NCBI GenBank assembly: GCA_022496205.1
Contig: WTXD01000005.1
Coordinates: 62,001-126,000 of the forward strand
Source: Gloeopeniophorella convolvens
Taxonomy: Eukaryota > Basidiomycota > Agaricomycetes > Russulales
Direction of reading: 5' to 3'
Length of the DNA: 64,000 bases
The notes beneath the pieces are model-generated. The model made no database searches. It saw only the letters and a list, made by a program, of their open reading frames with translations, and had not been told where the DNA came from. Each line of letters begins with the position of its first letter. Position 1 is the stretch's first letter. Positions 12,595 through 25,200 of the stretch are shown in pieces. The translations under genes were made by a program, and so were the position numbers.

Positions 12595-15500
12595 CTACCC
12601 CTCGTCGTCGTCTTCCGCCTCGTCTTCCGTAAAGCGCAAATCCAAGCTGCCCATGTCGCCCAGATGGAGCTCATGCTCCGGCCGCAAGAAGAGGCTCCTT
12701 GGAGAGCCAGGCGCGTCGGTCAGCGCGCCCGCCGTCGTCACGCTCCGCACGCTCCCTACCGAGCGCCGCGAGCCCGCCGGCTGCTCATGCAGTAGCAGTG
12801 ACATGTTCGGCGGCGGCAGCGCGAAGACCGACTCTGAGCGGCTTGCGCGCCGGCCCGGTTGGAACGTCGCGTCCTCCGCGTCGGCCTCCTCCAACGCACG
12901 GATCGGCACACGCGGGCTCTGCGCACGCGGCGTTGGGACAGGTGGTGTGCGCCGCCACGCAGGGGTATCGGACGGCGCAGCGCGCTCGGGACGGCTGAAC
13001 ACGCTGCGCGCAAGAGGTGCCTCGCGTGGGGGCGGCGACGCGGCCGCTGCGGCATACTGCTGCGCGCGCAGCTGCGAATGCGCAGAGACGAGCTGCGCCT
13101 CGAGCTCATCAACACGTGCCTCTAGCTGCGCGTTTTCACCGCGCAGCGTCTGCGCCGTCGATTGCGCGTCGGCCAGCGCAGCGAGAAGCGTTCCCGTTTC
13201 GGTGGCGTGCTTGTCTTGCAGCGCACGGAGCGCTGCCTGGCACGGAGCGTGTGCGGCGGCGGCGTGCTGCGGCGACGGCGTGCGGCTGTGAGAGCGCGAG
13301 AACGAAACCGACGTCGGAGCGGTCGAGTCGCGCGCCCCCGTTGAACTGGACGCTGTGTCGAGCGCGGCACCGTCTGAATGCGTCAGCGCGCGCGAGACGA
13401 CACTCCCGCTGCGCCACGAGCTCGCCGCCGAGCCTGCCTCTGACAGCGCGAGCCGACTCGGCGCAAGCGCGCGCGTGTCGCGGTCACCAAGACTGCGCAC
13501 GCTTGCGAAGCGGCTCGCGCCCGCGTCGCGCTCGCGTTCGAGCAGCCCCGCCGCGGCGAAAGCCTTGGCGGTGCGCGGGCCCAGCCACTCCGTCGCAGGG
13601 CGCGGTGCTCGCGACGGAGGTCGGTCGTTGTCCCCACCGACGCTCATGCTGCGGTTGCGCGCACGAGGAGGGTAGCCCAGCCGCTCACGCGCGCTGGGGC
13701 GACCCTCCAACAGGCCGTCCTCGCTTGTACGCGGGCGGGCCAGGCGATCCGCTGCGGAACCCATGGCTGATGACGTGCGGGAAGACGGCGATGGCGAGTC
13801 GGCACCCCATCCCCCTGCGGATGACGCAGAGGATGAGGGAAAGGCAGACCGCAGAAGGCGTGAGTTGGCCGGTGCGTTCAGGGCGTACCGTGCCGGCGTG
13901 GCGAGGCGCGAGGACACGGTGTGCCCAGGGGGGTCCGCAGGGTACGTGGTTGGAAAATCAGATGAGAGTGGCGAGACGGGCGGGCGCCTGTAATAGCTAT
14001 CGCTGGAGACCCGGCGCGCTTCCTCCAATGGAAGAGCCGAGTCGGACGCGGCGCGCGAGCTGCTGCTCCCTAAGCTGGGTCCCCCACGCGCTGGCATTAC
14101 ACGATCGGTTGCTGAGCGCATAAGTCGAGGGACAAAACGCGAGGGGACCGCGCGTGCCAAACTGGGGTGGGACTGTGAAGCGACTGGGCGGGCCGGTGAG
14201 GTCTGCTGCGATCTCGCAGACCCCGTGGCAGAGGTAGGGGATCCATCACCGGGGGAAGGCACCAAAGGAGAGGGGCGCGAAGAGAGGGGAGTAACGGCCC
14301 GCGAGGGAGGGAAGATGCGGGGCGGCGGCGCGGCAACTGGATTTTGCAGGTGGGGCGATAAGGTGGGTGCGGTGGCGAGTAAGTTTTCGGGGAGCAGAGT
14401 GACTAGTGGTCCTGCTGTCATGCGATTCGGGCTGAGTAGTGCAGCGAGATCTGGGTCTAGCGCATCGAGATGGAAGCTTTCTTCTGGCTCGCCGTCCACG
14501 TAACCGTCGTGCGCGAGCCGATCAGCCCGGCTCGCAGGGCGACTGTCGGCGGCATCCTCTACAACTACGCCCGTGAGCCATCCATTCCGAGACGGCTTCT
14601 CCTTCAGCGCATGCAAGACTTCCTCTTTGAGATGGGAGATCGATAGATCCAGCGCAGATGTGTTATGAGGGTCCAGCGTCGCGCCCGGTTCGTTGATTCC
14701 AGGCGATGGAGGGAATGGTTCGAGCACTGGCGAACGCCCATATCGCAGTTCGTCATACTTCCCGTGGGAGCCCATCACGGCGGATATGTTGGAGTCCCGA
14801 GACTCGTCCAAAGCGGGCAGATGCTTGGACAACCCTGAAAGGTCGGACTCTAAGATCGTGGACAACTCGGTACTTAGCGGGGGTTCTGGGACGAAGGTAA
14901 CGACAGGCGGACCTGGAACGCGATGAAAATAAGCCTTGGGGAGCGCGCGGCATACCGGAGTGCCCTCGTGCACACTTACTTTCGTCTTCGTGGGCACGCG
15001 CGGGCACAGCGGGTGGAGGCGGTGGAGAGGGCGAAGGTTCGCGCGCCGGTGATACCTCCCGCACGCGGACCGGACTCGCCTTGGGTGACGGCGTGATAGA
15101 GATAACAGGCGAGTCATCGCCGTCTTCCGCGCGCGAAAAATGGCCGGACCTCTTGCGCTCAAACGTCGTGCTGGCGCGACGCACCGGGGCAAAACCAGCA
15201 AAGGGGCTCTTGAGCGCACTGCCGGGGCCGGGGCCTGGCGCGTTCGAAGGCTTGCCCGACCCGAACGGCAGGAAGCTGCGAAGCGTGCGCAGTGAGGGCA
15301 GCGCTGAACCACCTGAGCTGGGCGGCTGCGAGGCGGTCGGAGACGTGATCGTGTGTGGCGGTTGAGAGGCGGGAGCGCTGCCGGACGCCGTGCGCGTCGG
15401 GGCCACCAGGCCGAGTTGGGGCACAGAGAGCGAGCTGGGGAGCGAACTGCTGGGTACGTGACTGCGGGAGGCCTTGGGCGCAAGCAGCGGAATATACGAA

Positions 15501-15598
15501 GGAGACTGAGATGTCTTGGGCGGGGAGGTGGGAAGGCGCGTATGATCGGCCGGTTTTGCGCCAGAGTAAGGTCGAATGGGAGAGGCAGGGCCGTTCAT
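12595..15598 (-). CDS. Large Ser/Pro/Ala-rich protein with C-terminal coiled coil
   Basis: Two exons in the conservative model: 14980-15598 and 12595-14912, joined across 14913-14979 (GTAAGT...CAG), about 978 residues. Almost the whole protein is low-complexity Ser/Pro/Arg, as in cytoskeletal or signalling scaffolds of fungi. One ordered element stands out near residue 790: a heptad-like coiled coil (AALADAQSTAQTLRGENAQL, then ARVDELEAQLVSAHSQLRAQ). The C-terminus is acidic (FTEDEAEDDDEG). I do not recognise the family. The start may lie further upstream: Ser/Pro-rich coding-like sequence continues to about 15790, but one base out of phase around 15665, so I kept the first ATG in the open frame. 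The long opposite-strand frames here come from high-GC codon bias. Confidence 0.65.
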
Positions 15599-18595
15599 GA
15601 CTGTGCGCGCGGCGACAGACGCTAGGCCCTCCAGAGACAAGTCAGAGAGTGATGAGATCGCGGGCAGGCTGCATGCCCTGGCAGATGGGCGTCCGGGACG
15701 GCGACGGAGACGGAGACGACGGGGACGACGACAGTGAGTCTGACGAGAGCAGCGACGGCGGTCGCCCGTCGACGCGGCAATTCTGTTCAACGCGCGGGCG
15801 GGCGGCCTATTCCATTCGGAGCCTGCCGGACTCGCCGAACCCGCCACCGGCCACCGCCCGGCGCCACACGCCGCCGCTGCGCGCGCTCTTGCAGAGTACG
15901 CCGACGGCTCAGCCTGTTGTACATTGAACCCAAGCGCACGGTCAAACACGCACACGGCCCTCTTTTGATGCTGCCGGCCGCCGCGGGACCACTAAGCCGA
16001 TTGCCTCACAGGTTGCTCTTGTTCCTGGGTCACCCAAACTCATGGGCCTCATTGGACTCTTCCGGGACTCTTGGCGCCGTCTTGACTTTCGCATTAAATT
16101 CTCTGTGCTATAGATCAGTCTGCAGAATGGTTCGGTCGCTCAACACCCCGTCAATCACCCTTCTTCGCATTGTCGATGGACCCTTCCTCAGCAATTGATT
16201 ACCGACGCTCTCAAATTTGTCTCTCTCGGATCTATACCCTATACCATGTGTCCCGTAACTTACGCCATCTCTGGTGCCCTGCGCCGCCCTACAGCCCCCA
16301 GAAGCGAACAGCACAGCCCCTCCAGTACATGCGCCTGTTCTCTCCAGGACAACGGTGTATGCCCATCATACCATCAACGCGGCTTACGCGTGGACCGCGC
16401 CCTGATCACATCACTAGCCCGCCTCCTAGGATTTTCTGTCGGACGCAGCCCTCGTTCTCGACTCGGGGTGATATGACGGGCCCACCACGTTCCGGCGCGC
16501 CTACCTCCCCGTCTTTGCGCCCTTCTATCATTTGCGACGTGGTCTCCCGGACCAATTTTCGCGCGAGTATTTCGTGCGCGTGGACTACAACCTCGCCCGC
16601 TCACTTATCTGGTATCGGGGGTGTACCCCAGGCACGTATTTGGGGTGCTCTGTTTGCGCATTCTAGATACCGGTACATCGTATGAATGCCGTGCACAGTA
16701 GACGCAATTTAGGAGGCGCAGACTGTCCTGCTGGCACGATGCTGGGTTCCACCATCGAGGCCGCGAGGATGCTACATAGCTCCCCGATCCAATTGGTTAG
16801 GTTGAGTAGTTTTCGGGCCTGCTTAAGCCGACGAATAACGATGAGAACCACCAACATCGACATGCCCTGTTCGCGGCCCCCGCCTCCCTCCTCTCCTCTG
16901 GCTCTCACAGCGCTACGCCCAACACACAGGGAAGTATCACGCACATGCATACTTTCTCGATCGAACCATGCAGAGGCTCCCACATACAGCTGCACGCCCA
17001 CGCTAATGCCAATCAGCCCGACGTGGAGCGCCGCGATAGAGTTAGAGCAGGTCCCTTCTCTCGGCCAACCACGCACCGTACAGGCGGGTCGGAGCTCGGC
17101 GACCCAGTACACAGCCGGTAGGGCCCCTATTCCGAAGGCTCACATCATGTTTTGTTGGCGCTTCACTGTGCACACGCGCCGCGGCGCCGGTGCACCTGAG
17201 GACCCCAAGACCACACGCAGGGAAGGGGACTCGGTTTCCTTTCAGGCTCCTAGATGCAATATAATACAATTCCAGCGCTGCCAGAATTGCGAAATTTTTT
17301 CGGAGAGCTCGGCGGGTGTGGAGCGTCTTCTAGCTGCCCCCTTATGCCGCGTGTTCCAGAAAAAATTACATGCGCGGCAGGGGAGGCTTGGGCTAGGGAC
17401 CCAGTGCGCGCATGAACTTGGCATGCGGTGAGTCGAGAAGTCACCGTTGCTCCGTATGTGCACACCTGCGATCATCTCCCATGCGCAAGCACTGTGGCCA
17501 AGTAAAACATCAAAGTGCACGCCTGGCAGTGCAACCCGTGGGTCGTCCCTGGTTGCCCCGGTCCCGCACTGGCAAGCACAGGCAGATCCCCGAGTCCGCG
17601 GTTCAACTTAGGGAGGATGCGCACACGTGAGGCCGGCTACTCAGCGGACGTGCGATCGCGTGCATGATCGCGGGCGAGCATTAAGTCGCCGGATCGGCCG
17701 CCGCGCCGCGCCAGCTACCATACAAAGTGGCCAGGCTGCCCGGCCGAGGGCGCCGTGCGACGCTGCACGTCCGCACCTGTTCCGTTGCTCGGAAAAATGC
17801 CACGTCTCCCTCTCTGTTGGCTAGTTGTATGCCTGCTTGCTGCAGCGCCGCGGTGAGCGGGTGGCGGGCCCCCGCCGGGGAACTGATGGGACGCCGACCG
17901 CGGGATGGGGGTGACCGGTGACCGGTGACGCGGTGACGCGACGGTGCGCGGGGCGGAGTGACGCGGGCGGCGGGTGGGAGATTGCCGTGTGCCGATATAT
18001 GCCGCGGCTGCCCGCAAACTTCAAGTGCTTCGGTGGCTGGAGTGGTCAAAGATAACGCGAGCCAGCAGTAGCACGCGGCTCTCGCAATGACTAACATATT
18101 CCATATTCGCATAGGTTTGTCTGCTTCGCGGATCCGCTGCCGGCACTAGGCACTGGCATGGGCGTGCTACCATTACGTTGCGGAGTGGCACTCCGGGGGA
18201 CGAGGGCCTGCGGGGACGCAGTTCGTTGCTCCCCGGCAAGCGCGCTATTTTTGAGGTTAAGGTACGCGCCGGACGGTGCTGCGTAAGTCCGAGACCGACG
18301 ACGCAGCGCTCAAGTGCATACGCGCGTAAGTATTTACGGCTTCATTGTTCGCGATTGTGGCGGTATGTGAGGGTGTTTGACAGATTGATATATATATTTG
18401 TGCATGCATTGTAATTGGAGGGACAGCAGGGAGATCAAGAGCAGGACAAACGTGAGATGACATAAAATGGGGGATAAATCGTGAAAGCAACCATCTGTAG
18501 ATTCCATCGTACAACAGCGACAACAACAGCGGACTTCTTCGTGAGGGTATCGTAGCAATAGCAATCCTGGCAAGCAGAGTGGGTCTGAACGAGCA
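15599..18595. other. 3-kb interval without a convincing gene
   Basis: Two coding-like fragments are visible but cannot be built into a gene. On the plus strand at about 16480-16620, one frame reads TTFRRAYLPVFAPFYHL and then DYNLARSLIWYR. On the minus strand at about 16680-17120, a hydrophobic segment (IAALHVGLIGISVGVQLYVG) is followed, after an intron-like stretch, by VVLIVIRRLKQARKLLNLTNW. The second could be a decayed membrane-protein gene. The rest is GC-rich and patternless apart from the repeat at 17910. Confidence 0.35.
17910..17940. repeat. GGTGACC/CCGGTGA heptamer repeat, locus 1
   Basis: Short tandem array of the 7-bp unit GGTGACC, which is itself nearly palindromic, followed by two degenerate GCGGTGAC units. 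The same motif recurs near 19635 and 35041. Confidence 0.7.
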
Positions 18596-19273
18596 TCAGA
18601 CCTTCCACACCTCGAGGCTCGCTGCGGAGTGCTCAAAAGCAAAGTCTCCCCCCGTGCGCGCGGCCGCTTCCGCACTTTCGCGCAGCGCAGCGCGGATTTC
18701 CGCGAATTGTGCACGTGCGGTGTCGAGGTCGCTCGCACGGCCAGAGTCCAGCTCTTCGCGTGAGCTCTGCAGAGCCTGGCAGACGTCGGCGTCGAGGAGT
18801 GCGAGCACGTCTGCGCCGCGCGGCCACCGCAGGCCGGGAGCTGCCGTGCGCCGCACGACCGCCGTGAGGACGCCGAGCGCGGAGAGGCCCATGCCGGCGC
18901 CATAGAGCGCGCGTGCGTGCGCGAGGGCGGAATGGAAGGCAGGTGTAGGTATGGGGTTGCCGTCGCGGTCGCAGGTGAAGAGCGCCTGCGCGGGAGGTAG
19001 AGAGCTGGCATTCGGGTGTGCAAGGCGCGAGCGTGCAGCTTTTGTAAAGGCCGTCGCGGTGCTCGGCGGCATCGTGGCGAGCAGGGAGCGCACAGTTGCG
19101 CGGAGACTACAGGATAGCGCCGGTCAGAGATAGTGCAATTTATGAGGGCGAAACGCGCACTCTTCTACGGTCGCGTTGGCAATGAACGAGTCGACCATGA
19201 GGTTACTATGTGTGGTGCGCCAGGGGTCAGCGACAAGCAGAGGTCGGAGCAGCACGCGACGGCACGCACACAT
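18596..19273 (-). CDS. Conserved-looking 207-residue protein of unknown function
   Basis: Two exons: 19161-19273 and 18596-19106, with an intron 19107-19160 (GTGCGC...TAG, 54 nt). Splicing removes a TGA that would otherwise split the frame. Exon 1 reads LVADPWRTTHSNLMVDSFIA, and the second continues LRATVRSLLATMPPSTATAF. The rest is Ala/Arg-rich and predicted mostly helical, with a distinctive ALFTCDRDGNPIPTPAFHSA and RALYGAGMGLSALGVLTAVV, ending SAASLEVWKV. The latter could be a weak membrane or buried helix. I believe similar proteins occur in other Polyporales but cannot name the family. It is divergent from the aldo/keto reductase across about 730 bp. Confidence 0.6.
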
Positions 19274-19634
19274 GGTTGAGTGAGCGGGTGTCGGGCGAGT
19301 GTTGGAAGGCGTCTGAGGAGGGGGCGGGCATTGCGACGAGGAATAGAGAATGTCAGGGCGAGCGGGGCAAATGATATGGATGGCATGTGGCCGAATTGGG
19401 CGGAGGACTTTATAGGGATGGTTTATGCTCCGACGAATCGGGATCAGGAAAGGTGGAGGAGAGGACGGAATATGTAAATGGGGAGGAAAAGGGAAGATGC
19501 TGGAGGGTGATACGGATGGATGACGGGCGGGCGTCGATGGATCTCGAGTTGCCCTGGCTGGCCAGGTTGCACCGGCGTCGGCCTCCGGTCTCTTGATCAA
19601 CACGCGCCAATCGCTGCCGAATCGAAATCGAACC

Positions 19635-19692
19635 CGGTCGGTCGGTCGGTCGGCCGGTGACACGGGCGGTCGGTGACCGGTGACCGATGACC
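19635..19692. repeat. GGTC tetramer run and GGTGACC heptamer repeat, locus 2
   Basis: A (GGTC)n run changes into CGGTGACCGGTGACCGATGACC in the divergent promoter region between the 207-residue protein and the aldo/keto reductase. It has the same heptamer as the arrays at 17910 and 35041. Confidence 0.65.
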
Positions 19693-19962
19693 ACGCGTGA
19701 CGAACAGGGCGGATGCCATGCCATGCCATCCCCGGCAGACCTGGTCCCTCGCCAACGCTCCCCGGCCCCGCCAGCGCCCTGGCCCGCGATCCCGAGGCTG
19801 CGATTCGATTCGAACCCGTATCTAATTTGTCGCCCGTCCGCGCGCGATCCTCCCGCCGATCCCGTTAGTTAACTCCTCCAGATTTCCTTGCGATCAAGGC
19901 TCCTCAGATGCGCGCGTGCGCGTGCGCGTGAGCGACCCTCCAGCGAGCCCAGTGACCAACGC

Positions 19963-19969
19963 TATATAA
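19963..19969 (+). promoter_or_regulatory. TATA box of the aldo/keto reductase gene
   Basis: TATATAA about 35 bp before the ATG at 20004, in a GC-rich context. The spacing implies a very short 5' leader. Confidence 0.6.
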
Positions 19970-20003
19970 GCTCTCTCCGGCCTGCTCCACTCAGCCCATC
20001 CTG

Positions 20004-21679
20004 ATGGCATCCGACTCATCTCCTGACGCCGGCGCTCCCACGGCCACCCCCTGGGAGACCTTCCAGCTCGGCCCGTTCACCGCCCCCCGTCTCTGGGTTG
20101 GCCTCTGGCAACTCTCCAGCACCGCCTGGGGCACTGCGCCAGCCGCAAAGATCCGCGAGGCCATGGCCCGTCATGTCGCACAGGGCTACACTGCCTTCGG
20201 TGCGCCCTTTGCCTGCACCACCATTGCGCCCGCCCCCCCGCTGACGACCATGCCCCCGCTCCAGATATGGTGCGGCCACCGCTCCCCACTCTCACATCTC
20301 CGCGTTCTGACCGTGACGTTCCGCTGGCGTTACTCATATACCATAGGGTGCGTCTGTGTGCTTCGCCGCTCCCCGCGGCACTCCGCCTGTTCCTGTGTCT
20401 ATGCTCATGCTCATGCACAGCTGACCACTATGGCCCCGCCGAGATCGTCTTTGTGCGTTGCCCACCGCTGCTCACTGTGCCGCGCGGGGCTGATTTGCGG
20501 TGCAGGGCCAGTTCCAAGAGCAGCTCCCACCGCGCACCGTGCTCGGAGGCACAAAGTGGTGCGTCTTCAAGCACGGCGAGATCACCCGCGCCTCCGTAGA
20601 CGCCGCCGTACGAGAGCGCATGACGCGCATGCGCTCGCCGCGCCTCGATTTCCTCCAAGTACGCCCCTTCCCTCATTCGCCGCTCATGATGCCGATGACG
20701 CGCGCGCAGTTCTACTGGCAAGACTACGCAAACAAAGACTACCTGACCGCGCTGCGCTACCTGCAGGGCATGCAGCGCGCAGGGCAGATCGGGGCGCTCG
20801 GGCTCGTCAACTTCGACGCGGTGCGCACGGACGAGATATGCACGCAGCTCGGGCCCGGTGCGATTGTCTCGAACCAGGTGCAGGTGCGTACGCTACCCAC
20901 TTCGGCGCCCGGATCTCGCTCACGCGGCACCGCACTTGCTCCACCACACCTGCTTCTCCTCGTTTGTGCCTGGCTTCGATTTGTTTCCGCTGGCGGTGTA
21001 TGGGCGTGCGCGGGTGGCAGTTCTCGCTGATCGACACGCGGCCGTTGCACGGCATGGCGGACGTGTGTGAGAAGCACGGCATCAAGCTGCTTACCTATGG
21101 CACCTTCGTGCGCCCCTTCCACCTCCATCTCTCCCGTGCACTCCTCTCACACTCATCGCGGCAGTGCGGCGGCTTCCTCTCCGACGCATGGCTCGGCCAG
21201 CCCGAACCGGACCCGTACTCCGGCGTGCTCACGCCGTCCCAGCGCAAGGTGCACCCTCCCTTCCTCCGCCCGTCGTTTCAGCCCGCTGACGCGCGCAGTA
21301 TCTGGACGTGATCACGCGCGGGTGGGGCGACTGGGCGCTCTTCCAGGACCTCCTGCGCGTCCTGCGTGCCATCGGCGCGCGCCACGGCGACGCGAGCATC
21401 GCGAACGTTGCAGCGCGCTGGGTGCTCGAGCACCCGTGCGTCGGCGCCGTCCTCGTCGGTGCGCCCCTTCTCCCTCCTCTGCGCCCACGTTGCGGTGGCT
21501 GACGCGTGCGCGCGGCAGGCACGCGACTGGGCGTCGCAGAGCACCCGACAGAGAACGCGCGTGTGTTCGGCTTCGCATTGAGTGATGCGGACCGCGCTGA
21601 GATCGAGGGCGTGCTTGCGCGCTCGAATGGGCGCAAGATGATCGTGCTCATTGGTGACTGTGGCGCCGAGTACCGCTGA
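20004..21679 (+). CDS. Aldo/keto reductase family oxidoreductase
   Basis: NAD(P)H-dependent carbonyl/aldehyde reductase of the (beta/alpha)8 AKR fold. Exons: 20004-20199, a tiny exon at 20265-20269/70, 20421-20452, 20506-20658, 20710-20883, 21021-21107, 21165-21248, 21299-21458, 21519-21679; about 350 residues. The tetrad Asp and Tyr lie in DM(A)DHYG, assembled across the tiny exon, and Lys in GGTKWCVF. The usual His of the LxFHW motif is Tyr here (LQ|FYWQDY). The C-terminal cofactor region is intact (GALGLVNF, ANVAARWVLEHP, AVLVGTR, DADRAEIEGVL). The tiny exon ATATG(G) is one base short of keeping frame; a GG/GGG length error there is the simplest explanation. Convergent with the hydrolase gene downstream. 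Confidence 0.8.
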
Positions 21680-22230
21680 CACAGCGCAGGGGTGGTAGTG
21701 TAATGTGACGCAGTGAGGATACCCCAGATTCTGATCGGTCATGATGTAGACGCATGTAGCTGTAGCGCTTTGAATTCAGGCCCCCGCACGCGCTGTGCGG
21801 CGGGCATGTGCTATCGAATATTCGACCCTTTATTGACTGCACCTCCGATAGCAAGTGCGATAATAATTATTGCCGTGGTGCGTGTGTACCCGGAACAAGC
21901 CAGGCGGTATAAAGTGCGGTCTACTTACATGGACATGGTGACACAATACATGTTAATCAAGAGGGGAAGGGGAAGCGGGAATAAAACCATGCGAGGAGCT
22001 GAAACAGGAATGATGTGGTGTGCGTATGTATAGCGGGGAACACTCCATAATGAAACAAGGCCAGGAACGTCCGGGTTTGCGATCGACACCAACTGAATAG
22101 AACGCAGTCCTATACAAATTCAAACCCGTGAACCGTGCATAAGAGTCCTTATCAAGCACGGCACTATGTTGCTCTGTAAGATATTGCGAGGTCTGATGCT
22201 GCGAATAATTCATTGAGGTTGGAGCTGAGA
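21680..22230. other. Convergent 3' interval
   Basis: Region between two convergent genes, with AT-rich stretches that probably hold both polyadenylation regions. No gene is seen. Confidence 0.4.
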
Positions 22231-25200
22231 TCAGAGTTTCGACGGGCTGGGGACAGGCGTCGGTGGAGGTGAGAGGGGGACCACCGATCCGAGCCGCTGG
22301 ATCGGCTGTAGCTTGCGTTTGACGTCGCGCAGGATCGCAGTGCGCGGGTGCCACTCGGGGAATGCATTGCGCAGCTGGGCAAAGTCGTGCGAGAAAAAAT
22401 GCGCAACACGCTCGTTGGCGATCAGATCACGCAGCGCCCAGGGGATCTATACCCGTGCCGTGCTCCAGTCAGCATGCGCGAAGACAGGGAGAGTGTGTTT
22501 GAGACTGGCGCACTTCATAATCGTTCAACTCTGTGTTTGCGTCGAACGGCTGCACGACGAGCTCGGGGTGCTCCTGCGCCCCGTCGTCTGTCATGAAGAG
22601 ATAATTCACCGCAAGCCTGCGCAACCGCACCGTCAACTTCACTCGCGACATCATGCCAGAGTGAAGGACACGCACGAGTATGTTGCAAGCTCCTCGTAGA
22701 CCGTCGAGTGCCCGACGCCATTCAGCGAACCCGCAGTCGCCTCGGAGAGGTGCGTAAGCAGGCCGCTGTCGGACATGCCGACGTTCATGATGCGGAGCAG
22801 TAACACCAACAGATTCGACAGGAAGTCCGACGAGCTGCACGCGACAGCGTATCAGCATTATGCCCGCTGTGGCGTAAAGATCGGCTGATCTACGCACTGG
22901 TACGCATCACCATCGATGTACAGCGCGCGCAGGATCAGCGGGTGCGTCGCAGCGGTGAACAGCCCCGAGTAGAGAGGGACAACCTGATCGTTGAGCGAGG
23001 CGATGTACACCATCTTCACCTGCAGGAGGACAATGCGCCACGGCACGTCTGATGTCATCAAACCGTCGCGTGGGAAGCCGAAGCCACAACAACAGTACGA
23101 CGCACCCCATGATCCACGACGTTGCGCAGCGCCTTAACGTAAGTCTTCGACACTTCGCTGTCCGTATTCTGTGACAATCAGCATTGAGTTCGGGATCGCC
23201 GGGTGCATGAGCCTGTGTGACACCGGACCTGGAATTCGAACAGCTCCTTCGCCGCGGCCGACTCAAAGTACTGTCGCCGAGAAGGCGTGTCAGAAAAACT
23301 CCTGCCATGATGTAGGAACTTGCGCTCGCCTGGATGTATGGCTGTAAAAGGCTATTCGAGCTCAGGTAACGCAGCGGACCGAGGTGGATCCCACATAACG
23401 CGAGACAGCACACACGCTGCGCGGGCGGCGGCGCAGCGAAGCTCGAGCCGCCGGGCGACACGGCGGCAGAGGCGCCTGCGAGTAGATCCGAAGCGCGTGA
23501 TGTTCTGATGTGCTTGTCGTGGATCAGGCGGTCGAGCAGGTGCGTCGACACAACGGAGCCCTGCGAGTGTGTCGCCACGAGGATGGCGTCTGCCGCGTGG
23601 ACGTCATCCGTCCACTCGGTGTGCGCTGTCAGCGCGCTGTACAGCCTGTGACATAGAACATCACGTCGTGTCCGCGAAACCCAGCTGCGATCACGCTTCA
23701 CTCACTTATCAACGCGTCTACTGATCGTACCCTCGCCCTCAAGTGGAATCTGCGTCACCTTCTCGAAGCGCACCCCATGCTGTTCTTGGAAAACGTCGAG
23801 CGCCTGGCACATCATAGTCACGAACTTGGCGCTCGTCCCCGTCGGCTGAGTTCTTATCAGCAACAAAGTAGCAGCGGCCGCGGCTCAATCGACGCACCTC
23901 GCCCAGCACAGTCCGCATTACAGCGCCTGTCCGTCGAGTCGAGGAGTGACGTTAGCCTCCGCGCCCCTGGCGCGTTCCTGAGAAATAGGTGCAGCGAACG
24001 CACCGGGAAACCAGCCGTGGATGCCGATGACCACGACACGCTTGCACCCACGCAGCATGTCCGCGTCCAACTGCCCATGCAGGACGTCCCACGCGCGCGG
24101 CAATTCCCTGCCAAAGTCGGCAAACGCACGCTCGTGCTCGCGTGCGCGCGCCTTGCCCTTCACCGAGTCTTTGCTCCCCGTATCCTTCGCGAAGAGCACG
24201 CCGCTCACGAATCGCACCGTCTTTGTGATCGCGCTTGCACCGCTGCTTTCCTGAGTACGGGGCGGGGTCGCGCGCGGACCTGAGCGGAACGTGTCTTCCC
24301 ATGTCGGCAGGACAAGGTTCGGCGGTGGCGGCCCGCCCGGTGACGCGCGGCCGGAGCCTTTGGAGGGCGCAGGCGAGACGGATGTGCGTTTGGTCGCCTT
24401 GAGGTTCTCGGATTTCTTCTCCGGCTTCGTCTTCGGATTGGGCTTGTTCGACGGGGAGGGAGAACGTGCAGGTGAAGGGATAGAAGCAGCCGCCTTAGCC
24501 ACTTGCGTCTCCTGAACAACAAGTTCTTTGCTCGTACGCGTCTCGGAAGTCGCGACCAGCGTAGCGGTGCGGCCACGCTCCTCATCTCCATCGTCAATAT
24601 CCATGACCTCCATCGTATTCTCCTCGCGGTGCTCGGTGTCCGTGATGCGCTTCGCAAGGAGCGACTTGGAGCTGAAGAACGAGGCCCAGCCAGTGACGTT
24701 GGACGAGAATGAGGACTGGATGGGATTGATCGGTCCAGCCTGAGACGCGGGGACTGGAGAGGCATTCAGCTCTTCTTGCTGCGCAATCGCTTCCTCCTTG
24801 ACAAACTCGGCTTCCGTCTTGGCCGGATCCTGCGCCTTTACTTGTTCGGCATCTTCCTTTGCCTGGGACGAGACGGATGCCGTAGCCGACTGACCATACC
24901 ATGCCCAAGGTGACAGCCAAGTCTGCCCATGACTTTGGACAGCCCCCGTGGACGCCACTGGCGCGGGTTCTATTTCCTCTGTGGGCAAAGGCGGGCTAGG
25001 TGGGTCTGCCGCTTCTGGAACCGTCTCGGCGACCACGGTACCCTGTCCCTGATCCAGTGGTGTTGGAGCTGCAGGTTCGTCTCGATTCTGGGAAACCGTG
25101 GGCGGAGGTGCGGAACCCCAGCCCACATATCCCCACCAGGAGCCTTGTGTGACAGCACCATCGTCGGTTGAAAGCCCGGAGCTCGGCCCGTCCGGTGAGT

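Noticed and set aside
13017..14123. 368-codon plus-strand open frame
   Set aside because: Antisense to the Ser/Pro-rich gene; Arg-rich composition caused by GC-rich codons, no family character.
16682..17431. 249-codon plus-strand open frame
   Set aside because: No hydrophobic or domain pattern, and the opposite strand is at least as coding-like.
19107..19160. In-frame TGA after PHKLHYL, suggesting two separate genes
   Set aside because: A GTGCGC...TAG intron removes the TGA and joins the two parts into one 207-residue protein.
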